Origin: Spirodela intermedia
Lineage: Eukaryota > Streptophyta > Magnoliopsida > Alismatales > Araceae
NCBI GenBank assembly: GCA_902729315.2
Contig: LR746273.1
Span: 6,282,501-6,346,500 of the forward strand
Direction of reading: 5' to 3'
DNA: 64,000 nucleotides
Within the stretch, counting starts at the first letter, position 1; each line of letters opens with the position of its first letter. A model generated the notes under the pieces. It was given only the letters and a program-made list of their open reading frames with translations. It was not told the origin of the DNA and did no database searches. Positions 34,191 through 45,800 of the stretch are shown here, one piece after another. The translations under genes were made by a program, and so were the position numbers.

Positions 34191-36123
34191 TCTCTCTCTC
34201 CCTCTCTCTCTCCCCCTCTCTCTCCCTCTGTTGTGGAAGGTTTCCTTTCTAGCTTTTTTTCTCTGCCTTTCAGGATCATAGGATTCGTGAACTCTCTGCT
34301 TCGAAATAAATCTTCTCGTGCTGTGAATTTACTGACGAGAATCGCAGGAAGGATTTATCTTACAGGAGATCAAGTTACTTTATCACATTATTTGGTAACA
34401 TTGAGAAGTCCTGTAATTCCTTCGAGGCAAGATGATCATGTATGATGAAAGGATTGTGAATTCTTTTTTAAAAAGTTAAAATTTCTTTCATTCAATGGAT
34501 AACCCTGACTTCCACGAGGTAGACTCTAGGGAGGGCAGGCCCATGCCCCATGCCTCGCCGGAGTTTAAAGTAGTTCTGAACATAATATCCATATCTTGTG
34601 GCAATTTCTGTGGAACATAATGGCAAATGTGGGTTACAAGCAGATGTAGCAAATTTTCATGCAATATTTTCTTCTGAAGAAAATTATAGAAAAATTGCAT
34701 TTGTTCTTTCAGGTAAGAGCACTCTGGCATGTGCATTAAGCCGGGAACTGTACTGCAGAGGCCGTTTATCCTATGTTCTTGATGGGGATAACCTCAGGCA
34801 TGGATTGAACAGTGACCTGGGCTTCAAGCAAGAAGATCGTGCAGAAAATATACGGAGAATTGGTGGGTACCGTCACTAGTTCTTCATGATACCGACTCAT
34901 CTTCAACTTTCTATGGTCATTTTTATCTTCTTATTTGAGACCATTTACCTCAACAATCGACGATTCTTTGATATTAAAACCCACAACTGTTTGGCAGAAT
35001 CATTCAATCGTGCTCTAGGGCATCGTGGCATAGGCCCTTTGGGATTTTATTTTTTTTCTTCTCATATCAGTCTTGATCCGGTGTGTTATCACATGGCAGG
35101 GGAGGTAGCGAAGCTCTTCGCAGATGCTGGGGTCATCTGTATTGCCAGCTTGATTTCCCCTTACAGGAGGGACCGCGATGCTTGCCGCGCCTCATTGTCT
35201 GAGGGTACTTTTATTGAGGTCATTTCTTCTCCCCATTATCAACTCTGCCAGCGTAGAATGTCTAGTCTATCGCAGAGCCATCATTCTACTCCACGCTTTG
35301 TATGATTCATCCACGCCTTGTCCTGTCAAGAAAAGCTTATATAAAATATATACTGCGGCAGGTCTTCATGGACATGCCGTTGGAACTGTGTGAAGCAAGG
35401 GACGTAAAAGGCCTGTACAAGCTTGCACGCGTGGGAAACATAAAAGGTGGGCCCCTGGCATTCAGAGCTCCCCCCATTCATCATGGAAAAAAAAACCTGA
35501 TTTTTTTTTTTTCCTCGAGGTCAATATTTATGAATCTACGAAAGTTATTATAAAACCTTTTTTATTCATTATAAGTGAAATAGAATTCGAGCTGACCCAA
35601 CCATGCTAGCTTAATGGTTCATTTAACCAGTGCTGGTTGTTCTTACTTGGGTATGAATAATATGGGTGTATATTTCCTAATTACCTCATAAAATTGCTTC
35701 AGGTTTCACTGGAATAGACGATCCATATGAAGCACCTTTAAACTGCGAGGTAAGGAGCTTGATTCCATATTCAATGTTCTGATCTCTGATGACGTGAAGT
35801 TCATTGGCGCATTAAATTATTGAAGAATTACAGCAGAAGATGGGGGATGAACCATGATGGAATATATTTTCTCCGATTCTATTATTTAATTTATTTTCTT
35901 ACCGCATGGTGGGTAGAATTTCATTAGAAAAACTAAATCATGATTAGGGTTTTACCCCTGTTGGTAGAAAATTGCTGTAAAATTACTCATAAGTCCCTAA
36001 ATGTTCTGAGATTTATCGTTTCAGATTGTAATACAGCAGAAGGATGGGGTATGCCCTTCGCCCAGCGCCATGGCCGAGCAAGTCTTGTCGTACATGGAGT
36101 CCAAGGGCTACCTTCGAGCTTAG
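32574..36123 (+). CDS. Adenylylsulfate (APS) kinase, plastid-type
   Basis: Seven exons join in phase: 32574-32922, 33505-33645, 34713-34862, 35100-35218, 35362-35446, 35703-35749 and 36025-36123, giving 329 residues. APS kinase phosphorylates adenosine 5'-phosphosulfate to PAPS, the sulfate donor for glucosinolates, peptide sulfation and other sulfated products. The first about 100 residues are Ala/Gly/Arg-rich and lack family similarity, as expected for a plastid transit peptide. The kinase core has the P-loop GLSGSGKST (159-167, split by intron 2), [74 protein letters not shown] and [17 protein letters not shown], and ends [11 protein letters not shown]. All expected motifs are intact. Intron 2 holds a long CT run. 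Exons 2, 3 and 7 have a broken duplicate near 49.7-51.5 kb. Confidence 0.95.
34141..34228 (+). repeat. Long CT microsatellite in APK intron 2
   Basis: A CT run of about 45 bp is followed by interrupted CT/CCCT repeats. The duplicate copy near 50382-50393 retains only a few CT units. Confidence 0.9.
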
Positions 36124-36871
36124 TTTGATCCGTTGTGAGAACCTCGCTAGACGCTGAGTCCACACCTCGTGGACCTGCCGGCATAAAGAGGAAGAAAGGC
36201 TCCTGCTTTCTGCTGCTGCTGCTGCTGCAGCTGCTGCAGCTGCCGATGACGATGGAGACGATTTGATGGTGATATTATTGTTTGTTTATGTATTGATTTC
36301 TGCTGGTTAAGTTGGACGAGGATTGGGTCGAATAATGATATCTATTATCGGGTGTTGTTCTATAAATTTGGATGTATTTATTAGGGTAAAGATTTGTGTA
36401 ATGCCGGTGATGTTTATACACCGTTGTGGAGTGATGGCTGTACTTTCTCTCTCTAGACCGTCTTCAACGGCTATGAGGGGAGCGATGTGCCCGTGATCCC
36501 ACGTCCACTCAATAAATGAAGTGAGAGAGAGAGAGAGAGAGAGGCTCACACACACAACCACTGCTCAGGTGCGCTTGCCTCCTACCATCACCTTTTTTGT
36601 AGAAAATTTTAGAGAGAGAGCGAGAGGGAGAGAGATGGGCGGTGGGGAGGTCGACGAGATCCCATGAAAGCCGAATCCTACACTCTGAGAGAGAGAGAGA
36701 GAGAGAAGCGGGGGGATGTGGGACGTGAGACCCTCTCTCTCCCCTACCCCACCCAGCCTCTGAAAACATAGAGCTAGAGAGAGAAAGGAAGCACGATCAG
36801 CTGAATGCCACAAAAACCCATCTTGGAGAGCCACGCCTCCCCCCGCCCACCGACCTGACTCTCAGAAAACT

Positions 36872-36915
<44 letters not shown>

Positions 36916-37035
36916 GAACATGATGGGTCTCCTGCTCCAGTAGGGCAGAATACTACCCTCACCCCCTCTCCTCCCACGCCCCCCGGCCAACGACTGCCCA
37001 GTTGACGTAGTGGTTGACTTCTCCCTTGTGATTAA
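36124..37035. other. APK 3' flank and SHR upstream region
   Basis: The probable APK 3' UTR holds a CTG/CAG-rich tract (36206-36243). GA runs lie at 36522-36542, 36689-36706 and 36872-36912; the last ends about 120 bp before the SHR start and may be leader or promoter. A TTGACGTAG/GGTTGACTT pair lies at 37003-37020. Much of this is repeated, with changes, at 51540-52032. Confidence 0.45.
36206..36243 (+). repeat. CTG-rich tract in the APK 3' UTR
   Basis: Six CTG units followed by CAG/CTG mixtures within 120 bp of the APK stop codon. The duplicate at about 51568-51595 has largely lost it. Confidence 0.85.
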
Positions 37036-38514
37036 ATGGATACCCTCTTCAACCCACCCTCCCTCCGGCCAGATCATCATCATCATCCTCTCCACTCCAC
37101 TCCCTCCTCCGCCAGCTCCACCACCAACCACATCCCCCACCACTGCCTTCCCCACCAACTTCTTCCCCGCTCCGCCGCAGAATGCTGCACCACCGCCTCC
37201 TCCTCCACCCGCTACATGGACAGTGACGACTTCTCCGCCGCCGCCGCTGCCGCCTCTTCCACGACGCCTCCATCGCCGACCCGCGGCGGCAGCTTCGCCC
37301 TCCCCCACCTCCCGGATCTCGCCGTCGACCTTCACACGGCACCACCGGGGACCTGGGCGACGGAGCTCCTCCTCGAGTGTGCCGCCGCCGTCTCCGGCGG
37401 CGCCACCGCTAGGGCCAACGAGTTCATGTGGCTGCTCAACGAGCTCTCCTCTCCCTACGGCGACACCCACCAGCGGCTCACCGCCTACTTCCTGCGAGCT
37501 CTCCTCGCCCTCTCCTCCTCGTCGGCGGAGAGCTCCCTCCGGGCCCTCGCTGCCGCCGTAGACCGGAACCGCTCCTTCGAGTCCACCCGCCGGACGGCCC
37601 TCCGCTTCCAGGAAGTCAGTCCCTGGTGCACCTTCGGGCACGTCGCCTCCAATGGCGCCATACTGGAAGCCCTCGACGGCGAGCCCTTCCTCCACATCCT
37701 CGACCTGAGCAACACCTTCTGCACACAGTGGCCCACCTTCCTGGAAGCTCTCGCCACCCGCTCCGGCGACGCCCCACGCCTCCGCCTCACCGCCGTCTTC
37801 GGCGGCGCCGCTTTGCACCAGGTCGCGAAGGAGATCGGCGCCCGCCTGAAGAAGTTCGCCCGCCTCATGGGCATTCCCTTCGACTTCCACGCCGTCCACC
37901 ACGACGGCGACCCGGCGGAGCTCGACTTCGACTCTCTCGGAGGTGGTGGCGCCGCCGCATCCGGCGGCGCCGGGCTGGCCGTGAACTGCGTCAACACGTT
38001 GCATGGGGTGCCCTCCGGCGAGCGGCGGGACGCGATGGCGGCCGCGCTCCGCCGCCTGCGGCCGAAGATCGTGACGGTGGTGGAGGAGGTGGCCGACTTG
38101 GGGCCGGAGGGCGGCGGCGACTTCGTGAGGAGCTTCGGGGAAAGCCTCCGGTTCTTCGCGGCGTATTTCAACTCGCTGGAGGAGAGCTTCCCGAAGACCA
38201 GCAACGAGAGGCTGGCGCTGGAGAGGGCGGCGGAGCGTGCCATCATGGACCTGGTGGCCGGCGATCCGGCGAGGTCGACGGAGCGGCGGGAGACCGCGGC
38301 AAGGTGGTCGCAGAGGATGAGGGCCGCCGGCTTCTCGCCGCTCCCTCTCAGCGACGACGTGGTGGACGACCTCAGTGCCCTCCTCAAGAGGTACCGCGAG
38401 GGATGGTCGATGGCGCCGCCGCCGCCGCCGCCTCCGGCGGGGACCTTTCTTCTGTGGAAGGAGCAACCGGTGGTGTGGGCCTCCGCCTGGAAGCCCACGC
38501 CGCCTCCGCACTGA
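37036..38514 (+). CDS. SHORT-ROOT (SHR), GRAS-family transcription regulator
   Basis: A single-exon frame of 492 residues that opens MDTLF exactly like Arabidopsis SHR. SHR moves from the stele into the adjacent layer, binds SCARECROW and directs endodermis formation and asymmetric division. After a His/Ser/Ala/Pro-rich N terminus the GRAS domain begins near [13 protein letters not shown] (leucine repeat I), then [56 protein letters not shown], the VHIID motif as [88 protein letters not shown] and the SAW end VVWASAWKP. All are SHR-type rather than SCR-type. GC content is very high, which opens long antisense frames that are not genes. A broken duplicate lies at 52033. Confidence 0.95.
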   Translation: MDTLFNPPSLRPDHHHHPLHSTPSSASSTTNHIPHHCLPHQLLPRSAAECCTTASSSTRYMDSDDFSAAAAAASSTTPPSPTRGGSFALPHLPDLAVDLHTAPPGTWATELLLECAAAVSGGATARANEFMWLLNELSSPYGDTHQRLTAYFLRALLALSSSSAESSLRALAAAVDRNRSFESTRRTALRFQEVSPWCTFGHVASNGAILEALDGEPFLHILDLSNTFCTQWPTFLEALATRSGDAPRLRLTAVFGGAALHQVAKEIGARLKKFARLMGIPFDFHAVHHDGDPAELDFDSLGGGGAAASGGAGLAVNCVNTLHGVPSGERRDAMAAALRRLRPKIVTVVEEVADLGPEGGGDFVRSFGESLRFFAAYFNSLEESFPKTSNERLALERAAERAIMDLVAGDPARSTERRETAARWSQRMRAAGFSPLPLSDDVVDDLSALLKRYREGWSMAPPPPPPPAGTFLLWKEQPVVWASAWKPTPPPH

Positions 38515-39953
38515 GAGAGAGAGCGGGATGGCGGGACGCACGTGCGGACGCGAAGCTACATGGAGGAGGAAGATGACAACCCGACAGCAGGAAGAAGGTG
38601 GATATTTTTATTTTCTTTTTTTTTCGACAATTAAAAAATGGCGAAAATGTGAGAGGAGTGAAAGTGCTTCCGCCGCCGGCGGCACGTCCAGATTTACAAA
38701 AAAGCCCCTCGTCAACTTCTCCAAAGTCCAAGCCCTCCTGGAGCCAATGTCTTCGTAATTTCGCTCATCACACAGCATCAACTTCTCCAAAGGTGGGTCA
38801 ATCGAGATCATATCATATCGCATGTCGGATCTTGGTGACTCGATGCTCCCACTAACGCTAATGACACAAGTCCACTCCTAGGATTAATTATTTTAGTACA
38901 GATTCTAAAATTGGCTGATTTCGTGGACCCACCAAGAAAGTCAACGACTTGGTCTGAAATGCTACAGAAAATAGGGATTTTGTAATTTTTGACGAATTAT
39001 TCATCAAAAGTCCGGTTCTTCCTCCCTCTTCTTCCTCTTTCTCGAGCAAAGTCCTGTTCTTTCAGGCAGCGAGTGACGCTGGATGTGGTCGCTTGATGGG
39101 AAAGATGTCAAAAGCGTCGAGCCTGCCACATCGCGGCCATGGCGGAGGACCTGTAGCCCCTCCTCCGGAGGAGGAAGATGATGGGCTCGGCCAGCTCACG
39201 TCTACAGCTCTCTCTCTCTGTCTGTCTGTCTCTGTGATCCATTGAGAGAAAGGTGGAGCTTTCGGGTTGGGGAAAACGATAGTGGGAGCTGCTTTTGAGA
39301 AGGGGGGGAGGGAGGGAAAAGGGGGAGGGCTGCACCTTTCCAGCTCTCCCTCTCTAAGAGTAGTAGGTCATACGGAGGAATGATGCTCCCGATAGGGGAA
39401 GGGGGAGGGGGAGGGGGAGGGGGAGAGCCGAGGGGATGGATGACTGCACCGGCGAGGAGCTCCTGGCTCCAATCGGAGCCGACAAGAGAGAGGATTGCAC
39501 CGTCGAGTAGAGACAGACGGAGCACGAAGGATCTTCCCCTCTGAGATTCGTGGCCCCGCTCTACTCTACCCCCAGTGTGGGTAAATAGATAGCTAGAGAG
39601 AGATGTCGATAGCATTATTCCCTCGCACCAAACTCCTTTCTCTCTCTCTCTATCTCTCGCTGTCTCTCTCGCCCACATTCTCCTGGCTCCTTCCCTCCGG
39701 CAAAGAGAATGAGCAAGAGGAAGTTTCCTCCGCGCTCTCTCTCTCTCTCTCTATACTTGGGGAGTAATACGGGAGGGATACTGTAGAGAGAGAAAGGCCA
39801 AAGGGCACAATGGCCGAGGAAATATGGCTTGTACTAATATTCACAATATGAACAGCAAATGAATGATTCACTGATCAAGACGAAAGAATCCACCCAGTTA
39901 TTGGAGGAGCAAGACGACGACGAGGCAAGGAAGAAGGAGAAGAAGAAGATCAG
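38515..39953. other. Convergent intergenic region, SHR to GH43
   Basis: No gene is recognised. It holds the 3' flanks of both genes plus CT-rich patches (39200-39240, 39640-39755) and a GGGGGA run (39397-39425). Positions 38720-39900 align with 52500-53690 of copy B, which shows the duplication covered this spacer. Confidence 0.45.
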
Positions 39954-42809
39954 TCACCGGAATCCCCGCCAGCCCTCCGGCAGCCGCCACCGGCTGTGCC
40001 AGTACACGGACACCCTCGACCACAGCGGGAACCCGAAGCTGTACTCGAGCGGCTCATCGGCGGCGCCGCCAACTCCCACCGGCAGCCACACGTACCTCGA
40101 GTCCCTCAGATCGGAGGGGTTCCACCGGTCAGCCATGAAGATGAACCACCCGGGCAATCCCCGGAGCGGCACCACGAAGCTCCCCTGCGAGAAAAAAGTC
40201 GTCGCCCTGAAGATCTTGTTGCCGCCGGCACATGGGTTCCCCATCGTCTCCCACGGGCCCATCATCGTCTCCGCCGCGTGCACCATCGCCGTGTTCGGCG
40301 CCCAGCCGGAGCAGCCGGAGGTGATCATGTAGTAGGTTCCCCGGTGCTTGAACACTGCCGGCGCCTCCCGCCGTTGACCGATGAGAATCCGGCGCATGTC
40401 GCCAGTGACGTCGAGGTAGTCGCCGGTGAGGGGCCCGACGTGGAGCTCGCTGTTGTCGTCGGAGGAGTAGATGAGGTAGGCGGTGCCGTCGTCGTCCTTG
40501 AAGACGGTCATGTCGCGACTCTCGCAGTCGTGGGGACGCTTGCTGTAGAGGTACTCGAAGGGCCCCGTGGGGGAGACGCTGACCGCCACGCCGACGGCGG
40601 CCTTGGTGTAGTTGGCGTCGTCGACGTGCATCCACATCACGTACTTCCCCGTTCGGTCATTGAAGATGACCTTGGGCCTCTCGAGGACGTTCCCTTTGTG
40701 GAGGTCGTGGGTGGTGTTTGTTTCTTCCCCGGAGAGGACGATCCCCTCGTTCGTCCAGGTCCACAGGTCCTTGGAGGAGTAGCAGTTGACCCCGATGATG
40801 TCAACCTGGTTGAGGAGGGGAGGAAGAAAAAAACGAAGTCAACGTCCGGGGTCTCGAGAGGACCTTTTTTTTTTTCAAGGATGGAGTCAACGCATCATAG
40901 TTAGTTCATGCAGCCGATGAAGAATAATATTTAGTAGAAAAATCAAGCACAACTCAATCAAAATATTCGGAGTCAAACCCCAAAAAAAGTGGCCCAAAGG
41001 CTACTCCATAGTCTGGTCACCCAAGTTGACTTCTTTTTCTCATATATATGTATATATTCCTGAATATCATATCCATTCAGATAAATATCGACCCAAATAC
41101 CTACTAATTGATAAATCTGACGATAAGTCTAATAAATGCGATGTAGTTTGACCAGAATATAGTCAGCCTATAGTATCTGACACAGTAGAACGCCATATCC
41201 AATGAAAGTAAATAATGACCCATATGATTACGAGATTAAACCTCGAAGTCCCCACCATTTCTAGGGCTCCTTGAGCAATGCCCTTGACAATTTTGCTAGA
41301 ACTAACAAACCCCATGTCCATCCTGCAACCTGGTTCGTCTGGAATCAATTAATTATGAACCAAATGCAGCCATCCAAATCCAGCTGGTAATCTTAAATTG
41401 ACTGCTCCCAACTATCTAGTCCAGTAATCTTCAAGCTCTTTTGCATCATCTTTGCAAAAATGCTTGATCCATAGTGTGACAAGATCCAATCCTACAACTT
41501 CCTGAGCACTGCACCCAGAATGGGATATTCAAACAAATTGGTTGTTTTTCTCCTCTGCCATTTTTCGAATGGGTAGCCTGACAGATTGTGTTGTTGGTCT
41601 CCTCTTTCGGTCAAAGAAATAGATAAATTCATCTTGTGTGCTTTTTTCATTCTGTTTTAAATTATTTGTCATGGAACAAGCTAGAAAGAACCCTGAGACA
41701 TGAAGATATTCAGTGACAAAGACTCAGATTCTGATTTCATTCATATTTGTAGTCAAATATTTGATTCCAATGATGAATTCTGACATCAGCATCTTATATC
41801 ACCACATGTAAAATTATTATTAAATTTATATGCCAATCTGATGTGAATAAATCTTCATAAAATATTCAGCATCACACAAAGTAACAGTATGACAACACTA
41901 CCACCGAGCATTTTCCAAGCTTTTATAGATGCTTTGATAGGCAGGCACCCCGTTTGATTGAATGTTCATTGAAGAGAAATCCACAAGATATATTTATACA
42001 CATACATGTCATTTGCCGATATGTTCGTAGATCAATTATTGATTATCAAAATTTAACATAATCCACAATAAAAATAACATTTCTTTGGTTTATTTCCCAT
42101 CTCTAATCAAAGTAGACAGAGAAACAATACCCAAAAGTGGAAGCAAACAATGAAAAGAGGCACATGAGGCACATTTTAATGGGCAATTTTTTTGGTAAAA
42201 GAACTATCAAAAGTAAACAAAGTGGGACAATTCATGACGGATATCAGAAATAAAACTGACCCGTGCAGATGCTTTTCTATGTGCTTGGTAGGTTGGGCCA
42301 TCTTTGTTTTCTCCATACCAGTAGTAAGTACCTGTACTTTCAACGTACAGTAGCCCACCTCCATGGGCTTGAATTGGATTCCCTTCGGTGTCTAACCATT
42401 GCCTTCCGGGATAGAAATGCATACTATCATTCCCTTCCTTTGATGGGTCTACTGCTGTTCTCCTGTGAGGGAAGAAGAAGCTCCGCAACTCTGAGGAGTC
42501 ATCCAAGAATTCATCAATTACAGTGGGTGGCTTCCTTGGCCCCCTCCTCTTAATAGCACGCGGAGATCTCCTGCTTCTGGGAGGGGGCAACTGAAAGCTC
42601 TCCTCCTCAGTCTGTCCGAGTTCTCTGGTGGCAGAAATTTGTCTTAACCGGGCTTGGCTCTTCTCAACGTCAGTTCGATGGGATACCATGTAGAAATGGA
42701 TGATCATGATGCATCCCACCATGCTACAGACCATGATAGGTAAAGGGGACCTCATAGTTGCACAACAGCGCAAAGCAAATGATTTACGATGTCTGTTCTT
42801 GATCTTCAT
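39954..42809 (-). CDS. GH43-family glycosidase-like membrane protein
   Basis: Two exons join in phase: 42809-42261 and 40805-39954, giving 466 residues, matching plant proteins such as Arabidopsis At5g67540/At3g49880 (about 465). GH43 enzymes hydrolyse arabinan, xylan or galactan side chains; the plant members are predicted Golgi or wall enzymes, with beta-1,3-galactosidase activity reported for relatives. A basic N terminus and one hydrophobic segment (about 22-45, MVCSMVGCIMIIHFYMVS) indicate a type II membrane anchor. The five-bladed propeller domain includes FYPGRQWLDTEGNPIQAHG, GTYYWYGENKDGPTY, VDIIGVNCYSSKDLWTW, LERPKVIFNDRTGKYVMWMH, SRDMTVFKDDDGTAYLIYSS, REAPAVFKHRGTYYMITSG, FMADRWNPSDLRDSRYVWLP and EYSFGFPLWSRVSVYWH. 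The Asp and Glu in SRDMTVF and REAPAVF fit the expected active-site acids. Intron 1 is 1.45 kb. Copy B holds a broken duplicate. Confidence 0.93.
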
Positions 42810-45800
42810 TCTCTTCCTGCTTTTATCCCCAAATCAAAGGAGAAGTCCACATAATGCAACCTGTAAACACCCAATACTAATCCAATTAATAATTTCTTGA
42901 ATTACCAGATCTAAAATCTGTAATCATATAGAATTTCATAGTTTATGAATCAAAATTAATTTCAGAAGGTATTAAAATAACACAAATAATAAGGATAAGA
43001 GCAAAAGATCATATTTAATTTTACGTTGAGGTGAGATTGAGTACCAGTGCCACATCATTCTGATGCACAATGCATGAAGAAATAGCATAATCTTTATAAG
43101 CTTCTATGAATCTGCCTTTGTAGACAGCTGGTCAAAGAAATTAACTTGGCACCAAGTTCGTGCTCGTCAAGCTCAGATCTATCTGGTTTGTAAGATGTAG
43201 GCATGAGGAAAGTTTTAAAAAAAAAACAGAGTGACATGGCTACCCTTCTCCATGCATGAAACGATATCATCTCAGCATAAAATTGGAAGTGATTGATGAG
43301 GCAAAATGATTGAATTTGCCCTCGAAGATCAAAAGAAATAAGATAGTCAAATGCTCTAACCACGACGCAACATTAATGCCATCCAAAAGTCTGGCCACAA
43401 AGTTTGTTCCCCTTGATAGAAACCCCCTCAACAAAATTATCTCCATCAGCAAAAAAATTCAGCCAAAACCCATCTTGGACATCCAGCCAACAAGAATTAA
43501 CCCAATCAAGATCAAACCTAGAAGAACACCTCCAAGCTCAAGATCTAAGAGACAACAATCTAAGAGACAAGAGACTGCTTCCAAGCTCAAGATCAAACCT
43601 AGTCATCAAATAACCATCACTAGACGTGGCCGCTCCTGCTCCTTGATGATCGACTTCTACAAGCACACATACCAAACTATTCACTCCCCTCATTCCGGAA
43701 CTTTCAGAAACTCCACAGCCAACCTCTCCCCATCAGCCCCCTCTTTTCCCCCTCGCACAGACTAATCACCCACCTCTGAACTTCTACTCCTTAATATCTC
43801 CTCCTGATCTCCCTCCTCTCGCTGCCCCAATCCCACCACTGCCGCCACCCATCACTCTCATCTGCCTCAACATGGCAAAAACAATCCGTCACAAACTTCA
43901 AACTTCTCTTGTGACACGAAGCATCGTCACTGGTTATCTTAACTATCCTTCAAGATTCTCACAAATCAGTCCCTCGTCCCACAGTGAAATGTGGACCATG
44001 TTGTCTTTTATTGATTCTTTTTCAAATAAAACCTTTATATTCTTAAGTTCACATAACATGTAAAAATTAGATATTTAGAATAAAAGGTCACAGCTAAATG
44101 AGCACTTTCATGTCTCTCTTACTTCAATATTACTTCGATACTTCAATATAAGTTCATTAAGAGACAATTTATCTCTTTAGTAATATAGCTCACTTCAAGC
44201 TGATTAAATTGTGCAAGAAGAAAAATTAAAACTAAGTGCACGAACAAATCTTTCAAAATCTAATCTTGGCCTTTAATTTTGATGCAAGATGAGACATTTC
44301 AGAAATATATTATTTTATATTTCCCTTACTTTTATAACTGAATAAGATAAAAAAAAATTTAAGATCCTACTCGTTTTGATCTTATCATTCTAAACAAATC
44401 TTTTTTAAAATTTGTTAAGAAAAACCTTTATTGTAGTGACTTCTTCAGACAAAATGCCCCTAAAGGCTTCTAAAATAACATGCTTCATGATCATGAGACT
44501 CATGTGATTAAATCGATCTCACTTTTTTGTATTTTCCTTATCATCCTGTGAATTGATCTACCTTTAATACAAGTCCAGATCTATGACACCAAGAACTATT
44601 ATAACATTATCCTTTTATATTTTAAAGTCAGTGCCATTAAACATAAGAATAGAGTTAATGCTAATAGAAATATTAAAAATAGAATTCATAACTATGCAAA
44701 AGAAACATAAAATTCACATAAGTAATTGAATTTTGAAATAATGGTACTTCTCATCACAAGATATTGAGTGCAACATTAATAATTTACCTTTGGACAATAA
44801 TATCAACTGCAAGTGATATCTTAGTGTGATAAATAAATATTAACAATAAATTTATATCAAACAATGTCTTTATTTAGACTGACTTATTATTCACATAAAA
44901 ATACTAAATAATTATCACATATTTATTATCACAAGTATGTGTAATTTAATACAATAGTAAAGTTTCTTTTGGGTCAATTAATATTCTCGTGAATCACATA
45001 TACATCATCTTATACTTTATAGAAATTAATCTCCACAAGATGTCCTACTGTGGTAGAATGTTACTTCAATCAATAATTCTAAAATATCAAACATATACTA
45101 AAATTTGAAGCATGAAAGCCTACCCGACGTGCACCAAGTCGGCGCACTGTTTATCTCATCCTCTACCGCTCCCGACTAACCACTCGCAGCCCAAACCGCC
45201 TCCCGATGAATGCCCAATCAAAACGACCCGAAATCCAATGGGCGTTTTGCCTCCTTAGGCCCGAATGATCGGCCAGAAACGGCCGCCCTTACCCCTGGCC
45301 CAATCGGTCTGCCGTAACGGCCCATTCGAAACGGGGAACAGGGCGTACGCCCGTTCGCCTGGAAATCGTCCTTCGGCGAGGGGAAGAGGGGAAAGAGGGA
45401 AGCGGCCTGCGGAATCCGCTGCGGCCCATCGTCCTCCGGCGCCGTCTTCTGGCACCGCTCCTCCGCCGCCGTCCGGTACCTCCTCTATGCCTTCCAGATC
45501 CCCTTCCGGCGTCCAGAACCATTTCTAGATCCGGAGCTGCCGTTCGCCACTCTCCGGCCTTCCGTCCGACGACAGAAAGGGAGAAAGCGGAAAAAGGTGA
45601 GTTCCTCCTGCAGCCCCACGATTTCCAAAAGGAAATCTTCCCTCAAGGAAAGGAGAGAGAAAGAGGTGTGCGAAATTCACCACTCCTCCTCCCCACCCTG
45701 CACGGCCCACAAATCCCTCCCTAGTAAGCGCAGAACCTAATGGCTTGGCACAAGGGACGCCTGTGCGATCCATAAGCCATTTGGATGTCTGAACCCACCT

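Larger units (their letters stand above)
32935..44001 (+). repeat. Segmental duplication, intact copy A
   Basis: From about 12 bp after the APK exon 1 donor to about 44001, this block aligns in order and orientation with about 49180-55925. It carries APK exons 2-7, SHR and GH43 and their spacers. The left edge is placed where CAGCGAATTTCCCGCTTTCCCC resembles the copy B sequence near 49180; the right edge is where both read GTGGACCATGTT. Confidence 0.85.

Noticed and set aside
36871-38541. Minus-strand frame of 556 residues over SHR, and others of 337 and 382 residues
   Set aside because: Antisense and shifted shadows of the very GC-rich SHR exon; Arg/Gly/Ala-rich with no domain.
39996-40904. 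Plus-strand frame of 302 residues over GH43
   Set aside because: Antisense shadow of GH43 exon 2; the minus-strand reading carries all family motifs.
45265-45528. Frame of 87 residues rich in Pro, Ser and Arg
   Set aside because: Composition follows local GC content; no recognisable domain, and the minus strand is equally open.
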